The translations under genes and the position numbers were made by a program. The notes under the pieces are model-generated. The model was not told where the DNA came from. It saw only the letters and a list, made by a program, of their open reading frames with translations, and searched no databases. A stretch of DNA of 64,000 nucleotides from Streptomyces sp. TSRI0107 (GTDB lineage Bacteria; Actinomycetota; Actinomycetes; Streptomycetales; Streptomycetaceae): assembly GCF_001905845.1 (NCBI RefSeq), contig NZ_LIVZ01000001.1:434001-498000 (forward strand), given 5' to 3'. This document shows, one piece after another, positions 54,601 through 63,302 of this stretch (positions within the stretch are counted from its first letter, which is position 1; each line of letters starts with the position of its first letter).

Positions 54601-56073
54601 AACCTGGAGGAGACGGTCACCAGGAACAACCTGGAGGCGGCCGAGGAGATCGTGCGCCAGCTGCGGCTGCGCGACCTCGGCGGCATCATCGTGATCGACT
54701 TCATCGACATGGTGCTTGAGTCCAACCGGGACCTGGTGCTGCGCCGCCTGCTGGAGTGCCTGGGCCGGGACCGTACGAAGCACCAGGTCGCCGAGGTGAC
54801 CTCGCTGGGCCTCGTGCAGATGACCCGCAAGCGGGTCGGCCAGGGCCTGCTGGAGTCGTTCTCCGAGACCTGCGTCCACTGCAACGGCCGCGGTGTCATC
54901 GTCCACCTGGACCACGCGGCGGCCGCCGCCGGCGGCGGCAAGCGCAAGAAGCGCGCCCGTGCCGGTGCCGCCGAGCAGCCGCACGAGGGCGAGGCCGTGG
55001 CCGTCGTCGAGCCCGTCGAGACGGCGGAGCAGGAGGCGGAGTCCGAGTCCGAGGTCGCGGCGGAGGTCGCCGAGCCGGTCGCGCTGCCCGCCCCGCCCGT
55101 GGCGGAGCCGCTGATGAGCGCTATCGCCCCGGACGAGGAGCTGTACAGCAGCGTCGCCGAGGCCGAGGCCGCCGTGTCGCGCGGTCGGGGCAGGCGCCGG
55201 GCGAGCCGCCGGGTGTCCGCTCCGGCGGGCGCGCCGAAGGCGGAGGCCGTGGTGCCCACCGCTCAGTCGGTGACCGCCGAGGAGGAGTCCGCGCGTCCGG
55301 TGCGGCCGGAGCCGGCCGCCGTGGCGCACGCCGAGCCGGTGGCCGCCGAGGACCCGGTCGTCGAGGCGCCCGTCGCCGAAGCGTCCGCCGAGGCGCCGGC
55401 CCCCGTCGAGGAGGCCGCGCCGAAGGGCCGTACGCGCCGTCGGGCCACCCGCAAGGTGTCCGCGCCGGCCGGTTCGCCCGCGGCGGCGGAGGCGGCCGTG
55501 GTGACCGTCGCCGAGCCTGCCCCGGAGGCCGTCGAGGCCGTGGAGGCTGCGCCGGCCGCCGAGCCCGCTCAGGCGCCCGCCGAGAGCGCGGCGCCGGCCC
55601 GTCCGCGCCGCCGCGCGGTGCGCAAGGCCACCGCGCCGACCGCGCCGGAGGAGGCGGCCGTCGTGGTCGTCCCGTCGGCGGCGGAGAGCGCGGAGGCCGC
55701 GGAGGCCACGGAGGCCGCCGAGGCGCCCGTCTCGGTCGCGGAGCAGGCCGCCGAGGAGGCCGAGCAGGCTCTGGTGGAGGCCAGGGAGGCCGCCGTCGAG
55801 ACCGTGGGCGCCGAGGCGCCCGAGGGCGAGGCGGAGGCCGCTCCGGCCAAGAAGACGGCCCGTAAGGCGGCGAAGAAGGCGACGGCGAAGAAGGCCGCCA
55901 CCAAGAAGACCGCGGCCAAGAAGACGACAGCGGCCAAGAAGACCGCCGCGAAGAAGACGACGGCCAAGAAGGCGGCGACGAAGACCGCCGCCAAGAAGGC
56001 CGTGTCGAAGAAGACGGCGGCGGCCGAGCAGCAGGCGGTTCCGTCCGTCTCGGCCTCCACCGACGAGGGCTGA
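51694..56073 (+). CDS. rne: Ribonuclease E/G with long repeat-bearing arms
   Basis: 1459 aa, large even for the Streptomyces RNase ES type. Residues 1-640: Ala/Glu/Pro-rich with repeated Arg boxes (RTRRRATR plus PAG). The catalytic core runs about 665-1080: S1-like domain (STSYVGNVYLGKVQNVLP), catalytic Asp pair in VVIDVNTG (about 957) and VIDFIDM (about 1001), and zinc-link CVHCNGRG (about 1060). After the core come another Glu/Val-rich region with three more Arg boxes and a histone-H1-like Lys/Ala/Thr tail (from about 1388). It starts decay of mRNA and matures rRNA; the arms probably bind RNA and PNPase, the latter known for the S. coelicolor protein. Confidence 0.93.
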   Translation: MLEPTEPIEGSEENNTPSDTLPPRRRRRAASRPAGPPAAASDTPAETVAPAIPAADSADLAATEAESAEETEETAAETAEVPAAAEEAPAPAARPRRRATRRASSPAGAPASAEAAETVVPVAAPEAGTEAPAAEEPAAVAEEPAPRRTRRRATRRVASPAGAPASAEPAETVVTPVAAGTPETAEAAEPAEPAAVSEAPVAEEAAPAPRTRRRATRRASAPAGSPAPMEAAEAVAPAVPQASAEPEPAVETPAVEAPAVEEAAPRRTRRRATRQAAAPAAPAEAAVTEAPAVEETAAPEAEAPAAEAPAVEEAAPRRTRRRATRQAAAPAEAAVTEAPAAEPAPAAEPQAEAPAAEQPEEGAAPRRRRRVVRKAATGFSEPARPAAADAPQRPARPAVAVFQPPVFTEPRFQTPERAAAEAAAEAAEETESTQAAEPVEPVEAAGTEELAAEQTGSRRRRRRRGAAEEAEPAQAVEEPVEEEAEEAAEESVEGEEAEETGSRRRRRRGGRRRRRGESAEGEGGEYGEETEEVAAEQAAQDAEDTAEQVEEDVEEAAEAEAEDRDEAGGSTAGSRRRRRRRRRAGDTAVDTEPGEGDPERTVVKVREPRKAAEREPSDEVQSIKGSTRLEAKKQRRREGREQGRRRVPIITEAEFLARREAVERVMVVRQHGDRTQIGVLEDNVLVEHYVNKEQSTSYVGNVYLGKVQNVLPSMEAAFIDIGKGRNAVLYAGEVNFEALGMANGPRRIESALKSGQSVLVQVTKDPIGHKGARLTSQVSLPGRYLVYVPEGSMTGISRKLPDTERARLKTILKKIVPEDAGVIVRTAAEGASEEELRRDVERLQAQWEDIQKKAKSGNAPTLLYGEPDMTVRVVRDIFNEDFSKVIVSGDDAWQTIHGYVSHVAPDLAGRLSKWTSEVDVFATYRIDEQLAKALDRKVWLPSGGSLVIDRTEAMVVIDVNTGKFTGQGGNLEETVTRNNLEAAEEIVRQLRLRDLGGIIVIDFIDMVLESNRDLVLRRLLECLGRDRTKHQVAEVTSLGLVQMTRKRVGQGLLESFSETCVHCNGRGVIVHLDHAAAAAGGGKRKKRARAGAAEQPHEGEAVAVVEPVETAEQEAESESEVAAEVAEPVALPAPPVAEPLMSAIAPDEELYSSVAEAEAAVSRGRGRRRASRRVSAPAGAPKAEAVVPTAQSVTAEEESARPVRPEPAAVAHAEPVAAEDPVVEAPVAEASAEAPAPVEEAAPKGRTRRRATRKVSAPAGSPAAAEAAVVTVAEPAPEAVEAVEAAPAAEPAQAPAESAAPARPRRRAVRKATAPTAPEEAAVVVVPSAAESAEAAEATEAAEAPVSVAEQAAEEAEQALVEAREAAVETVGAEAPEGEAEAAPAKKTARKAAKKATAKKAATKKTAAKKTTAAKKTAAKKTTAKKAATKTAAKKAVSKKTAAAEQQAVPSVSASTDEG
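52459..52714 (+). repeat. In-frame tandem duplication inside rne, 153-bp period
   Basis: The segment starting GAGGCTCCCGCCGTCGAGGAGG occurs at 52459 and again at 52612, the copies matching almost exactly over about 110 bp apart from a 9-bp indel. It lengthens the N-terminal arm by 51 codons and carries one more Arg box. Confidence 0.7.
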
Positions 56074-56081
56074 CGCCCGCG

Positions 56082-56124
56082 GGGTGTGCCGCCGGTCGCG
56101 TGGGACGTGACCGGCGGCACACCC
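56082..56124. terminator. Hairpin terminator after rne
   Basis: Perfect 16-bp stem (GGGTGTGCCGCCGGTC and its complement) with an 11-nt loop, 8 bp after the rne stop. It separates rne from the rplU leader (56125-56316), in which no known ribosomal-protein leader fold was recognised. Confidence 0.75.
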
Positions 56125-56316
56125 CCGGGGCCCGGTTTGACCCCTTCGGCCGCGGCCCCGTAACCTTGACCGTCGGCGTGTCCACTGCACATGCCACATC
56201 CCCGTAAACCTCTTCCTTCCGGGCACGGGCTGTGACCGGGAGAGGCCGTCCGCGCGCCGGTGCGCCGGTTGGCTGGCCTGCGGGGGTGCCGTTCTCCGAG
56301 CGAAAGAGAGATCCGC

Positions 56317-56637
56317 GTGTACGCCATCGTGCGCAGCGGTGGTCGCCAGCACAAGGTTGCTGTCGGCGACATCGTTGAGGTTGACAAGATTTCCACCGCC
56401 AAGGTTGGCGACACGGTCGAGCTCTCGACCCTGCTCGTTGTCGACGGCGACGCTGTGACCAGCGACCCGTGGGTGCTGGCCGGCATCAAGGTCCAGGCCG
56501 AGGTCGTGGACCACCACAAGGGCCAGAAGATCGACATTCTGCGCTACAAGAACAAGACCGGCTACCGCCGTCGTCAGGGCCACCGCCAGCAGTACACGGC
56601 GATCAAGGTCACTGAGATCCCCACGGCTGCGAAGTAA
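56317..56637 (+). CDS. rplU: 50S ribosomal protein L21
   Basis: 106 aa from a GTG with AAAGAGAG upstream; begins [21 protein letters not shown], and contains [26 protein letters not shown], the rRNA-binding part. Codon use is highly biased, as expected of a ribosomal gene. rpmA follows 14 bp later. Confidence 0.97.
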   Translation: MYAIVRSGGRQHKVAVGDIVEVDKISTAKVGDTVELSTLLVVDGDAVTSDPWVLAGIKVQAEVVDHHKGQKIDILRYKNKTGYRRRQGHRQQYTAIKVTEIPTAAK

Positions 56638-56651
56638 GGGACTGAGGAGAG

Positions 56652-56906
56652 ATGGCACACAAGAAGGGCGCATCGTCCACTCGGAACGGTCGCGACTCGA
56701 ATGCCCAGCGGCTCGGCGTGAAGCGCTTCGGCGGTCAGGTCGTCAACGCGGGTGAGATCCTGGTTCGCCAGCGCGGCACCCACTTCCACCCGGGCGCCGG
56801 TGTCGGCCGTGGCGGCGACGACACGCTGTTCGCGCTGCAGGCCGGTGCGGTGCAGTTCGGCACCAGCCGTGGCCGCAAGGTCGTGAACATCGTTCCGGTC
56901 GCCTGA
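56652..56906 (+). CDS. rpmA: 50S ribosomal protein L27
   Basis: 84 aa. Starts [28 protein letters not shown] without the cleavable N-terminal extension seen in Firmicutes. Its N-terminus reaches the peptidyl-transferase centre. Translated with rplU; a terminator-like hairpin lies 30 bp after the stop, before obg. Confidence 0.97.
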   Translation: MAHKKGASSTRNGRDSNAQRLGVKRFGGQVVNAGEILVRQRGTHFHPGAGVGRGGDDTLFALQAGAVQFGTSRGRKVVNIVPVA

Positions 56907-56936
56907 ATCGCCTGATTCAGCGCCGAACGCTTCGCG

Positions 56937-56979
56937 AGGCGGACCTCACTTCCCGGGCGGGAAGGCGGGTCCGCCTTTC
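56937..56979. terminator. Hairpin terminator or attenuator between rpmA and obg
   Basis: AGGCGGACC and GGTCCGCCT form the outer stem; TTCCCG/CGGGAA forms an inner stem; TTT follows. It would at least reduce read-through from the ribosomal genes into obg. Confidence 0.65.
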
Positions 56980-56981
56980 GC

Positions 56982-57009
56982 GTGTTACACGAAGGCATAC
57001 GTGTGACAC
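56982..57009. promoter_or_regulatory. Paired GTGTKACAC sites upstream of obg
   Basis: GTGTTACAC at 56982 and GTGTGACAC at 57001, each a 9-bp palindrome around a central base, 19 bp apart start to start, 37 bp before obg. They look like a pair of operator sites; the binding protein is unknown. Confidence 0.35.
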
Positions 57010-57045
57010 AGAGACACAACCGCACTTTTCTGGAGGCACTGAACC

Positions 57046-58482
57046 ATGACCACCTTCGTGGACCGCGTCGAGCTGCATGTCGCCGCGGGTAACGGAGGCC
57101 ACGGCTGTGCCTCCGTCCACCGTGAGAAGTTCAAGCCGCTCGGCGGCCCGGACGGCGGCAACGGCGGGCGGGGCGGCGACGTCATCCTGACCGTCGACCA
57201 GTCCGTGACCACGCTGCTGGACTACCACCACTCCCCGCACCGCAAGGCCACCAACGGCAAGCCGGGCGAGGGCGGCAACCGCTCCGGCAAGGACGGCCAG
57301 GACCTGGTCCTGCCGGTGCCGGACGGCACGGTCGTCCTGGACAAGGCGGGCAACGTCCTCGCCGACCTGGTCGGCCACGGCACCTCGTACGTCGCCGCCC
57401 AGGGCGGCCGCGGCGGCCTCGGCAACGCGGCGCTGGCCTCCGCCCGCCGCAAGGCGCCCGGGTTCGCGCTGCTGGGCGAGCCGGGGGACCTGCACGACAT
57501 CGTGCTGGAGCTGAAGACCGTCGCCGACGTGGCGCTGGTCGGCTACCCGAGCGCGGGCAAGTCCTCGCTGATCTCGGTGCTCTCCGCCGCCAAGCCGAAG
57601 ATCGCGGACTACCCGTTCACCACGCTCGTCCCGAACCTCGGTGTCGTCACCGCCGGCTCGACCGTCTACACCATCGCCGACGTGCCGGGTCTCATCCCGG
57701 GCGCCAGCCAGGGCCGCGGTCTGGGCCTGGAGTTCCTGCGGCACGTGGAGCGGTGCAGCGTGCTGGTGCACGTGCTGGACACGGCGACCCTGGAGTCCGA
57801 CCGCGACCCGGTCTCCGACCTCGACATCATCGAGGAGGAGCTGCGGCAGTACGGCGGCCTGGACAACCGGCCGCGGATCGTCGTGCTGAACAAGATCGAC
57901 GTGCCGGACGGCAAGGACCTCGCCGAGATGGTGCGGCCGGACCTGGAGGCGCGCGGCTACCGCGTGTTCGAGGTGTCGGCGGTGGCGCACATCGGGCTGA
58001 AGGAGCTGTCGTTCGCCCTCGCCGACCTGGTCGGACGGGCGCGTGCCGCCAAGCCGAAGGAGGAGGCGACGCGGATCGTCATCCGGCCCCAGGCCGTGGA
58101 CGACGCGGGCTTCACCGTCGTACGCGAGGACGAGGGGCTGTTCCGGGTGCGCGGCGAGAAGCCGGAGCGCTGGGTGCGGCAGACCGACTTCAACAACGAC
58201 GAGGCCGTCGGCTATCTCGCCGACCGGCTGAACCGCCTCGGTGTCGAGGAGCAGCTGATGAAGGCGGGCGCCCGCGCGGGCGACGGCGTGGCCATCGGCC
58301 CCGAGGAGAACGCGGTCGTCTTCGACTGGGAGCCGTCCGTCATGGCGGGCGCCGAGATGCTGGGCCGGCGCGGTGAGGACCACCGTCTGGAGGAGCAGCG
58401 TCCGGCTGCGCAGCGGCGCCGGGACCGGCAGGCCGAACGGGACGACGCGCAGCGGGAGTTCGACGACTTCGAGCCGTTCTAG
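57046..58482 (+). CDS. obg: GTPase Obg (CgtA)
   Basis: 478 aa with TGGAGG upstream. Gly-rich Obg fold ([19 protein letters not shown]), G domain with [10 protein letters not shown] (P loop), DVPGL and LNKIDV, and a C-terminal OCT domain ([19 protein letters not shown]...VFDWEP). Obg senses GTP levels, acts in 50S maturation and is known in Streptomyces to affect sporulation. The usual downstream proB is not present in this window; FG-GAP genes follow instead. Confidence 0.96.
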   Translation: MTTFVDRVELHVAAGNGGHGCASVHREKFKPLGGPDGGNGGRGGDVILTVDQSVTTLLDYHHSPHRKATNGKPGEGGNRSGKDGQDLVLPVPDGTVVLDKAGNVLADLVGHGTSYVAAQGGRGGLGNAALASARRKAPGFALLGEPGDLHDIVLELKTVADVALVGYPSAGKSSLISVLSAAKPKIADYPFTTLVPNLGVVTAGSTVYTIADVPGLIPGASQGRGLGLEFLRHVERCSVLVHVLDTATLESDRDPVSDLDIIEEELRQYGGLDNRPRIVVLNKIDVPDGKDLAEMVRPDLEARGYRVFEVSAVAHIGLKELSFALADLVGRARAAKPKEEATRIVIRPQAVDDAGFTVVREDEGLFRVRGEKPERWVRQTDFNNDEAVGYLADRLNRLGVEEQLMKAGARAGDGVAIGPEENAVVFDWEPSVMAGAEMLGRRGEDHRLEEQRPAAQRRRDRQAERDDAQREFDDFEPF

Positions 58483-58535
58483 GCGCACGCTCGCCCTCAG
58501 GTGAACTCCGGGGAAATTCACGGCGCACTCAGGGG

Positions 58536-58630
58536 CAACCAACCTGACGGTCCGTGAGTCGAACAGGGCGTGCGGATGAGGATCTTGGTCCTCTCCGCGG
58601 TAAACCGCCCGTTCGATCCCCGGAGTCGAC
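58536..58630 (+). promoter_or_regulatory. Promoter/leader of the first FG-GAP gene, possible ECF-sigma type
   Basis: GGCAACC at 58533-58539 and GTC at 58557 are spaced as in ECF-sigma promoters (AACC with 17 bp before GTC). The leader then carries a hairpin GAGGA-TCTTGG-TCCTC. No sequence-specific sigma factor can be named. Confidence 0.3.
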
Positions 58631-60070
58631 GTGTCCCATCCCGCAGCGCTCCGTCTCAGGCGCACCACCGTAGTGGCGCTCGCCCTGCTCACCGCCGGTA
58701 CGACCGTCGGACTGTCGCCGGCCCGAGCCGCTGACACGGTGGCCGTGCGGCAGCACCGCGCCGCCGTCGACTTCAACGGAGACGGATACGAGGACGTGGC
58801 CGTCGGCGCGCCGAGCGCCACGGTGAGCGACCGCGCGAAGGCCGGGTACGTGGCCGTGCTGTACGGGGCGCCGGAAGGGCTGGGCGCGGGCAAGAAGGTG
58901 TTCCACCAGGCCTCCCCGGGCGTGCCCGGCACCCCCGAGACGGACGACGGCTTCGGTGAGTCCCTGACCGCCGACGACCTCGACGGGGACGGGTACACGG
59001 ACCTCGTGGTCGAGTCCCGGCGCGAGACCTGGGGGGCCGACGGCATCGTCCGCACCGGTAGCAACACCGTGCTGTGGGGCGGCCCGAACGGGTTCGCCTC
59101 GGGCACGGTGCTGCGACTCCTCGGGACGTCCGCGTACCAGGGCGGCCGGACGGTCTCCGGCGACTTCGACGGGGACGGGCACCGCGACCTCCTCCAGCAG
59201 GATCGTGTCGCCTACGGCCCGTTCGGCCGGGACGGCGTCCCGGCCCGCACCGCCCGTACCGCTCTGGTCGAGGGCGACATGAACCTCGACGACGTGGTGG
59301 CCGGTGACACCGACGGCGACGGCATCACCGACCTGGTCACCCTCGCCCGGTCCTTCGACTGGGACGACGACCACAACTACGGCTACCAGCTGAACCATCT
59401 GCGCGGCAGCCGAGCGGGCCTGGCGGAGCCGCGGATCCTGCGCGACGCCCAGGGCCGCCCGGTCCCCGTCGGGGACGTCTCGCTGGCGGTCGGCGATGTC
59501 ACCGGCGACGGCCGCGCGGACATCGTCACAGGCGGGGACACGCTGGGCGTCCTGCCCGGCACCGCCGACGGACCCGCGGTCGCCGTCCCGCGCGTCATCA
59601 GCCAGGACAGCCCCGGCGTGCCGGGCGTCCAGGAGGCCGGTGACGGCTTCGGCCGCAGTCTCGCCATCGGTGACGTCGACGGTGACGGCTACGGGGACGT
59701 GCTGGCGGGGATCCCGTTCGAGGACTTCGCCGGGCTGGAGAACGCGGGCACCTTCGCCGTCGTACCGGGCGGGCCGCAGGGGCCGACCGGCGCCGGCACG
59801 GTGGTCCTCAGCCAGCACACCACCCAAGTGCCCGGCACCGCCGAGTCGGCCGACATGTTCGCGGAGAACGCCGCGCTCGTCGACAGCGACGCCGACGGCC
59901 GGGCCGAGCCGGTCGTGGCGGCCGTCGGCGAGGACCAGCGGGCCGGGGCGGTCTGGGTGTTCCGGACCTCCTCCGCCGGCGTCCAGACCGGCGGCTCGTT
60001 CTCCTTCGGCGCCCGCACGCTCGGCCAGGTCAAGACCGGTGGCTGGCTGGGCCGTTCCCTCTCGTCCTGA
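58631..60070 (+). CDS. Secreted FG-GAP repeat protein 1 (integrin-alpha-like beta-propeller)
   Basis: 479 aa from a GTG. Signal peptide of about 35 residues (LRRTTVVALALLTAGTTVGLSPARA), then about seven FG-GAP blades, each with a DxDxDGxxD calcium loop (DFNGDGYED, DLDGDGYTD, DFDGDGHRD, DTDGDGITD, DVTGDGRAD, DVDGDGYGD, DSDADGRAE). This is a seven-bladed propeller without an added catalytic or anchoring domain. First of three tandem paralogues; function unknown, perhaps adhesion or ligand binding outside the cell. Confidence 0.88.
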   Translation: MSHPAALRLRRTTVVALALLTAGTTVGLSPARAADTVAVRQHRAAVDFNGDGYEDVAVGAPSATVSDRAKAGYVAVLYGAPEGLGAGKKVFHQASPGVPGTPETDDGFGESLTADDLDGDGYTDLVVESRRETWGADGIVRTGSNTVLWGGPNGFASGTVLRLLGTSAYQGGRTVSGDFDGDGHRDLLQQDRVAYGPFGRDGVPARTARTALVEGDMNLDDVVAGDTDGDGITDLVTLARSFDWDDDHNYGYQLNHLRGSRAGLAEPRILRDAQGRPVPVGDVSLAVGDVTGDGRADIVTGGDTLGVLPGTADGPAVAVPRVISQDSPGVPGVQEAGDGFGRSLAIGDVDGDGYGDVLAGIPFEDFAGLENAGTFAVVPGGPQGPTGAGTVVLSQHTTQVPGTAESADMFAENAALVDSDADGRAEPVVAAVGEDQRAGAVWVFRTSSAGVQTGGSFSFGARTLGQVKTGGWLGRSLSS

Positions 60071-60123
60071 CCTCCGGCCTCCCCCTTGCTCCTCCGATCC
60101 GCACACGCAGCGACAGGATTCCC

Positions 60124-61614
60124 ATGGCTCTCCACTTCCACCGCCGCGGCCGGCTGGCCCTCGCGATCGGTGTCGCGCTCCTCGCGGGCGCGCTGACGGT
60201 CCCGGCGGCCGGCGCCGCCACCCCGGCGGCCACCACCACCCCGAGCCCCAAGCGGCTGCACGACGACTTCAACGGCGACGGCTACCCGGACCTCGCGATC
60301 GGTGCCCCGGAGACCAGGGACGCCGCGAACGCCAAGGCGGGCGCGATCAGCGTGGTGTACGGCACGTCGACCGGCCTGTCCACGGCCCGCAAGCAGGTGC
60401 TGACCTGGCCGGACCGGCCGACGTCACCGGCCCTGCTCTGGTACGGCACCAACGTCCGGAGCGGCGACCTCGACCGGGACGGCTACGCCGATCTGCTGTC
60501 CGTCGTGATGACGTCGAGCAACGGCGGCTTCGACGACCGCTTCCTGGCCGTCAACTGGGGCGGTCCCCAGGGCCTGTCCACCACGCCGACCCTGCTGAAG
60601 GACGTGCCGGAGCACGCCAACGGCTCCTACGCCGTCGCCGACGTCGACGGGGACGGGAACCTGGACGTGGTGGCCAACGGGGAGCTGTACGGCGAGGACT
60701 GGACGCCCCTGGGCGACGGTTCGGTGCTGCACGGTCCGTTCGGGCGGGACGGCGGCAGCGCGCGGACCAGCTCGTTCACACTCGACGCGGACCACGGGAT
60801 GTACTTCGGCACCACGCTCGCCGCCGGTGACGTCACCGGTGACGGCTACGCCGACCTGGCCGTCGGCGGCCAGTTCGTGGACGGCGACAGCGGCTCCGGC
60901 GATGTCTTCCTGCTGGCGGGCGGCCCCTCCGGCTTCACGTTCAAGGGCGTTCTCAAGGACGCTCAGGGCCGTACCTTCGAGAGCGATGACATCGAGATCG
61001 GCGACCTGAACAAGGACGGTTACGCCGACATCGCCGTCGGCCACTCGACCGACGGCACCGACTACGACGTCGAGCTGCCCGTCAAGGGCGGCGCCATCGC
61101 CGTCGTCTACGGCGGTCCGAACGGCGTGTCCACCACCCGCAAGCCGGTCTGGATCAACCAGGAGACCGCGGGCGTGCCGGGCGTGGGGGAGTGGCGCGAC
61201 GGCATGGGCACGGGCCTGTCGATCGCCGACACCGACGGCGACGGCTACCAGGACCTGGTCACCGGCCTGCCCGGCGAGGACTTCGACGGGCTCACCGACG
61301 CGGGCACCGTCCTGGTGCTGCGTGGCGGCGCCGGCGGTGTCACCGGCACCGGCGCCAAGTCGTTCAGCCAGAACACCGCCGGGGTACCCGGCGCCGCAGA
61401 GAAGGGCGACCGCTTCGGGGCGGAGACCGCACTCGTCACGGGCAAGCGGCAGCTGGTCGTCGGAGACCCCGCGGAGAACGCGAACAACGGCTCCGTCTGG
61501 GTCTTCCCCACCAACGCCACCGGCGTCACGGCGAGCGGTTCGTTCACGTTCGGCGCGACCACCATGGGCGCGCCGGTGACCGGTTCCCGGTTCGGGGCCT
61601 CGCTGGGCGACTGA
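60124..61614 (+). CDS. Secreted FG-GAP repeat protein 2
   Basis: 496 aa. Signal peptide ends about residue 36 (ALTVPAAGAATPAA), then a Thr/Pro spacer and six to seven FG-GAP blades (DFNGDGYPD, DLDRDGYAD, DVDGDGNLD, DVTGDGYAD, DLNKDGYAD, DTDGDGYQD). Same length and order as its neighbours; the final blade GVTASGSFTFGATTMG is shared with the others, so the C-terminus is the most conserved part. Starts 53 bp after gene 1; likely transcribed with it. Confidence 0.88.
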   Translation: MALHFHRRGRLALAIGVALLAGALTVPAAGAATPAATTTPSPKRLHDDFNGDGYPDLAIGAPETRDAANAKAGAISVVYGTSTGLSTARKQVLTWPDRPTSPALLWYGTNVRSGDLDRDGYADLLSVVMTSSNGGFDDRFLAVNWGGPQGLSTTPTLLKDVPEHANGSYAVADVDGDGNLDVVANGELYGEDWTPLGDGSVLHGPFGRDGGSARTSSFTLDADHGMYFGTTLAAGDVTGDGYADLAVGGQFVDGDSGSGDVFLLAGGPSGFTFKGVLKDAQGRTFESDDIEIGDLNKDGYADIAVGHSTDGTDYDVELPVKGGAIAVVYGGPNGVSTTRKPVWINQETAGVPGVGEWRDGMGTGLSIADTDGDGYQDLVTGLPGEDFDGLTDAGTVLVLRGGAGGVTGTGAKSFSQNTAGVPGAAEKGDRFGAETALVTGKRQLVVGDPAENANNGSVWVFPTNATGVTASGSFTFGATTMGAPVTGSRFGASLGD

Positions 61615-61651
61615 CGGTCCGACGACCACGTACGCAACGAAGGGACATCAC

Positions 61652-63136
61652 ATGAACCAGCGCAGGGCGGCCCTCCGGCGCACCGGACTGGCCGTCGTCC
61701 TGGCCGTGACCGGTGCCATCGCCCTCTCGGCCGCGCAGGCCACGGCGGTGGCGAAGTCGCCCACCGCGCAGCCGGAGGACGACTTCAACGGCGACGGCTA
61801 CGCCGACCTCGCGGTCGCGGCGCCGGAGGCGACCGTCGACGGCAAGGTGAAGGCCGGGTACGTGGCCGTGCTGTACGGCACCGCGAGCGGGCTGAGCACG
61901 ACGAACAAGGCGGTGTTCACGCAGAACACCGCGGGCGTACCGGACACCGCCGAGGGCGGCGACACCTTCGGCAGCGCGATGACCACGGCCGACCTCGACC
62001 GGGACGGATACACCGATCTGGTCGTCGGCGTGGCCGGCGAGGACAACCCCGCCGGCGCCGACTCCGGGATGGTGCAGGTCCTGTGGGGCGGCGCCCGGGG
62101 GCTGGCGGGCGGCGCCACGCTCGCGACCGGCGACGAGATGTACGAAGCGGTGGGCATGCGGGGCAACCTGGCCGCCGGGGACTTCGACGGCGACGGGGCG
62201 CCCGAGCTGGTGACCGTGGACGGCTTCTGGAAGATGGTGCTGACCGAGGGCCCCTTCGGCCGCGACGGCGCGGCGAGCGGCGGGACCCGTGCGATCACCG
62301 ACGACTCCGACCCCCGCTTCATGGACATGGACACCGGTGACGTGAACGGTGACGGTCTCCTCGACCTGGTCGCCACCGCCCACCAGGGCGACGAGTACGA
62401 CGCCCGCTACATCAAGGTCTGGAAGGGCACGCCCGACGGTCTCGCGGTCCCCGAGGAGGTGCTCGGCGGCAACGGCTACGCCCTGGAGGGCGGCGAGTCC
62501 CTGGCCCTCGGCGACTTCGACCGCGACGGCATCGACGACGTCGTGGTCGGCCGTCCCGTCGACGGCTACGACAGCGACCTGGACGAGCCGATGGTCAGGG
62601 GCGGCCGGATCGCCTATGTGCCGGGCACCTCCGACGGGCCGGACGGCACGAAGGTGCGGTACCTGTACCAGGACAGCGCCGGCGTGCCGGGTGCCGCCGA
62701 GCGCGGGGACGGCTTCGGCACCGACGTCTCGGTCGCCGACGTCGACGGGGACGGCTACGCGGACGTCTCGGCGGGCGTGCCGGGCGAGGACTACGACGGC
62801 CTCGAGGACGCCGGTTCCGTGGTCGTGCTGCGGGGCGGCGAGAACGGTCCGACCGGCACCGGCGCCGTGTCGTACGGCCAGGACACGGCAGGGGTGCCGG
62901 GCGTCGCCGAGAGCGACGACCGGTTCGGCCGGGCCACCCGTCTGCTCGACGCCGACGGCGACGGCCGTTCCGAACTGGCCGTGGGCGCGCCGGGCGAGAA
63001 CACGGACGCCGGGTCGGTGTGGGTGTTCCGGTCCACGTCCGCCGGGGTCACCGCGACCGGTGCGATCACCTTCGGTCACGGCACCCTCGGCACGGTGGCC
63101 ACGGGAGCCAGGCTGGGGTCCGGTTTCACCTACTGA
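61652..63136 (+). CDS. Secreted FG-GAP repeat protein 3
   Basis: 494 aa, with a GAAGGGA ribosome site. Signal peptide (RRTGLAVVLAVTGAIALSAAQATAVA), then seven blades (DFNGDGYAD, DLDRDGYTD, DFDGDGAPE, DVNGDGLLD, DFDRDGIDD, DVDGDGYAD, DADGDGRSE). Two calcium loops end in Glu in place of Asp. Third of the tandem set, 37 bp after gene 2, and ends before a good terminator. Confidence 0.88.
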   Translation: MNQRRAALRRTGLAVVLAVTGAIALSAAQATAVAKSPTAQPEDDFNGDGYADLAVAAPEATVDGKVKAGYVAVLYGTASGLSTTNKAVFTQNTAGVPDTAEGGDTFGSAMTTADLDRDGYTDLVVGVAGEDNPAGADSGMVQVLWGGARGLAGGATLATGDEMYEAVGMRGNLAAGDFDGDGAPELVTVDGFWKMVLTEGPFGRDGAASGGTRAITDDSDPRFMDMDTGDVNGDGLLDLVATAHQGDEYDARYIKVWKGTPDGLAVPEEVLGGNGYALEGGESLALGDFDRDGIDDVVVGRPVDGYDSDLDEPMVRGGRIAYVPGTSDGPDGTKVRYLYQDSAGVPGAAERGDGFGTDVSVADVDGDGYADVSAGVPGEDYDGLEDAGSVVVLRGGENGPTGTGAVSYGQDTAGVPGVAESDDRFGRATRLLDADGDGRSELAVGAPGENTDAGSVWVFRSTSAGVTATGAITFGHGTLGTVATGARLGSGFTY

Positions 63137-63145
63137 TCCTCTGTC

Positions 63146-63195
63146 AGACCCGCTGCGGCAAGAACGTCTTCCCTTGCCGTGGCGGGTCTTCTTTT
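63146..63195 (+). terminator. Rho-independent terminator after the FG-GAP genes
   Basis: Outer stem GACCCGC/GCGGGTC, inner stem CGGCAAG/CTTGCCG, followed by TTCTTTT. It is the most classical terminator in the window. Confidence 0.85.
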
Positions 63196-63302
63196 GTCTC
63201 CCCATTTGTCATGCACGCGCATTCTCGCGTTCAGCCGTCGGACCGACCGGACAGAGAGCTTCCGGAGTGTCCAAGAGGCTGCTGTGGCAAGGGAGTTCCC
63301 GC

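Noticed and set aside
51634-56673. Very long minus-strand open frame (over 1,600 codons) opposite rne
   Set aside because: It mirrors the low-complexity GC-rich rne sequence, has a Leu/Gly/Arg-rich translation without domains, and spans rne and part of rplU. It is an effect of high GC.
63215-63250. PHO box upstream of phoD
   Set aside because: Only one GTTCAGC-like half-site is seen; the required 11-bp direct repeats are absent.
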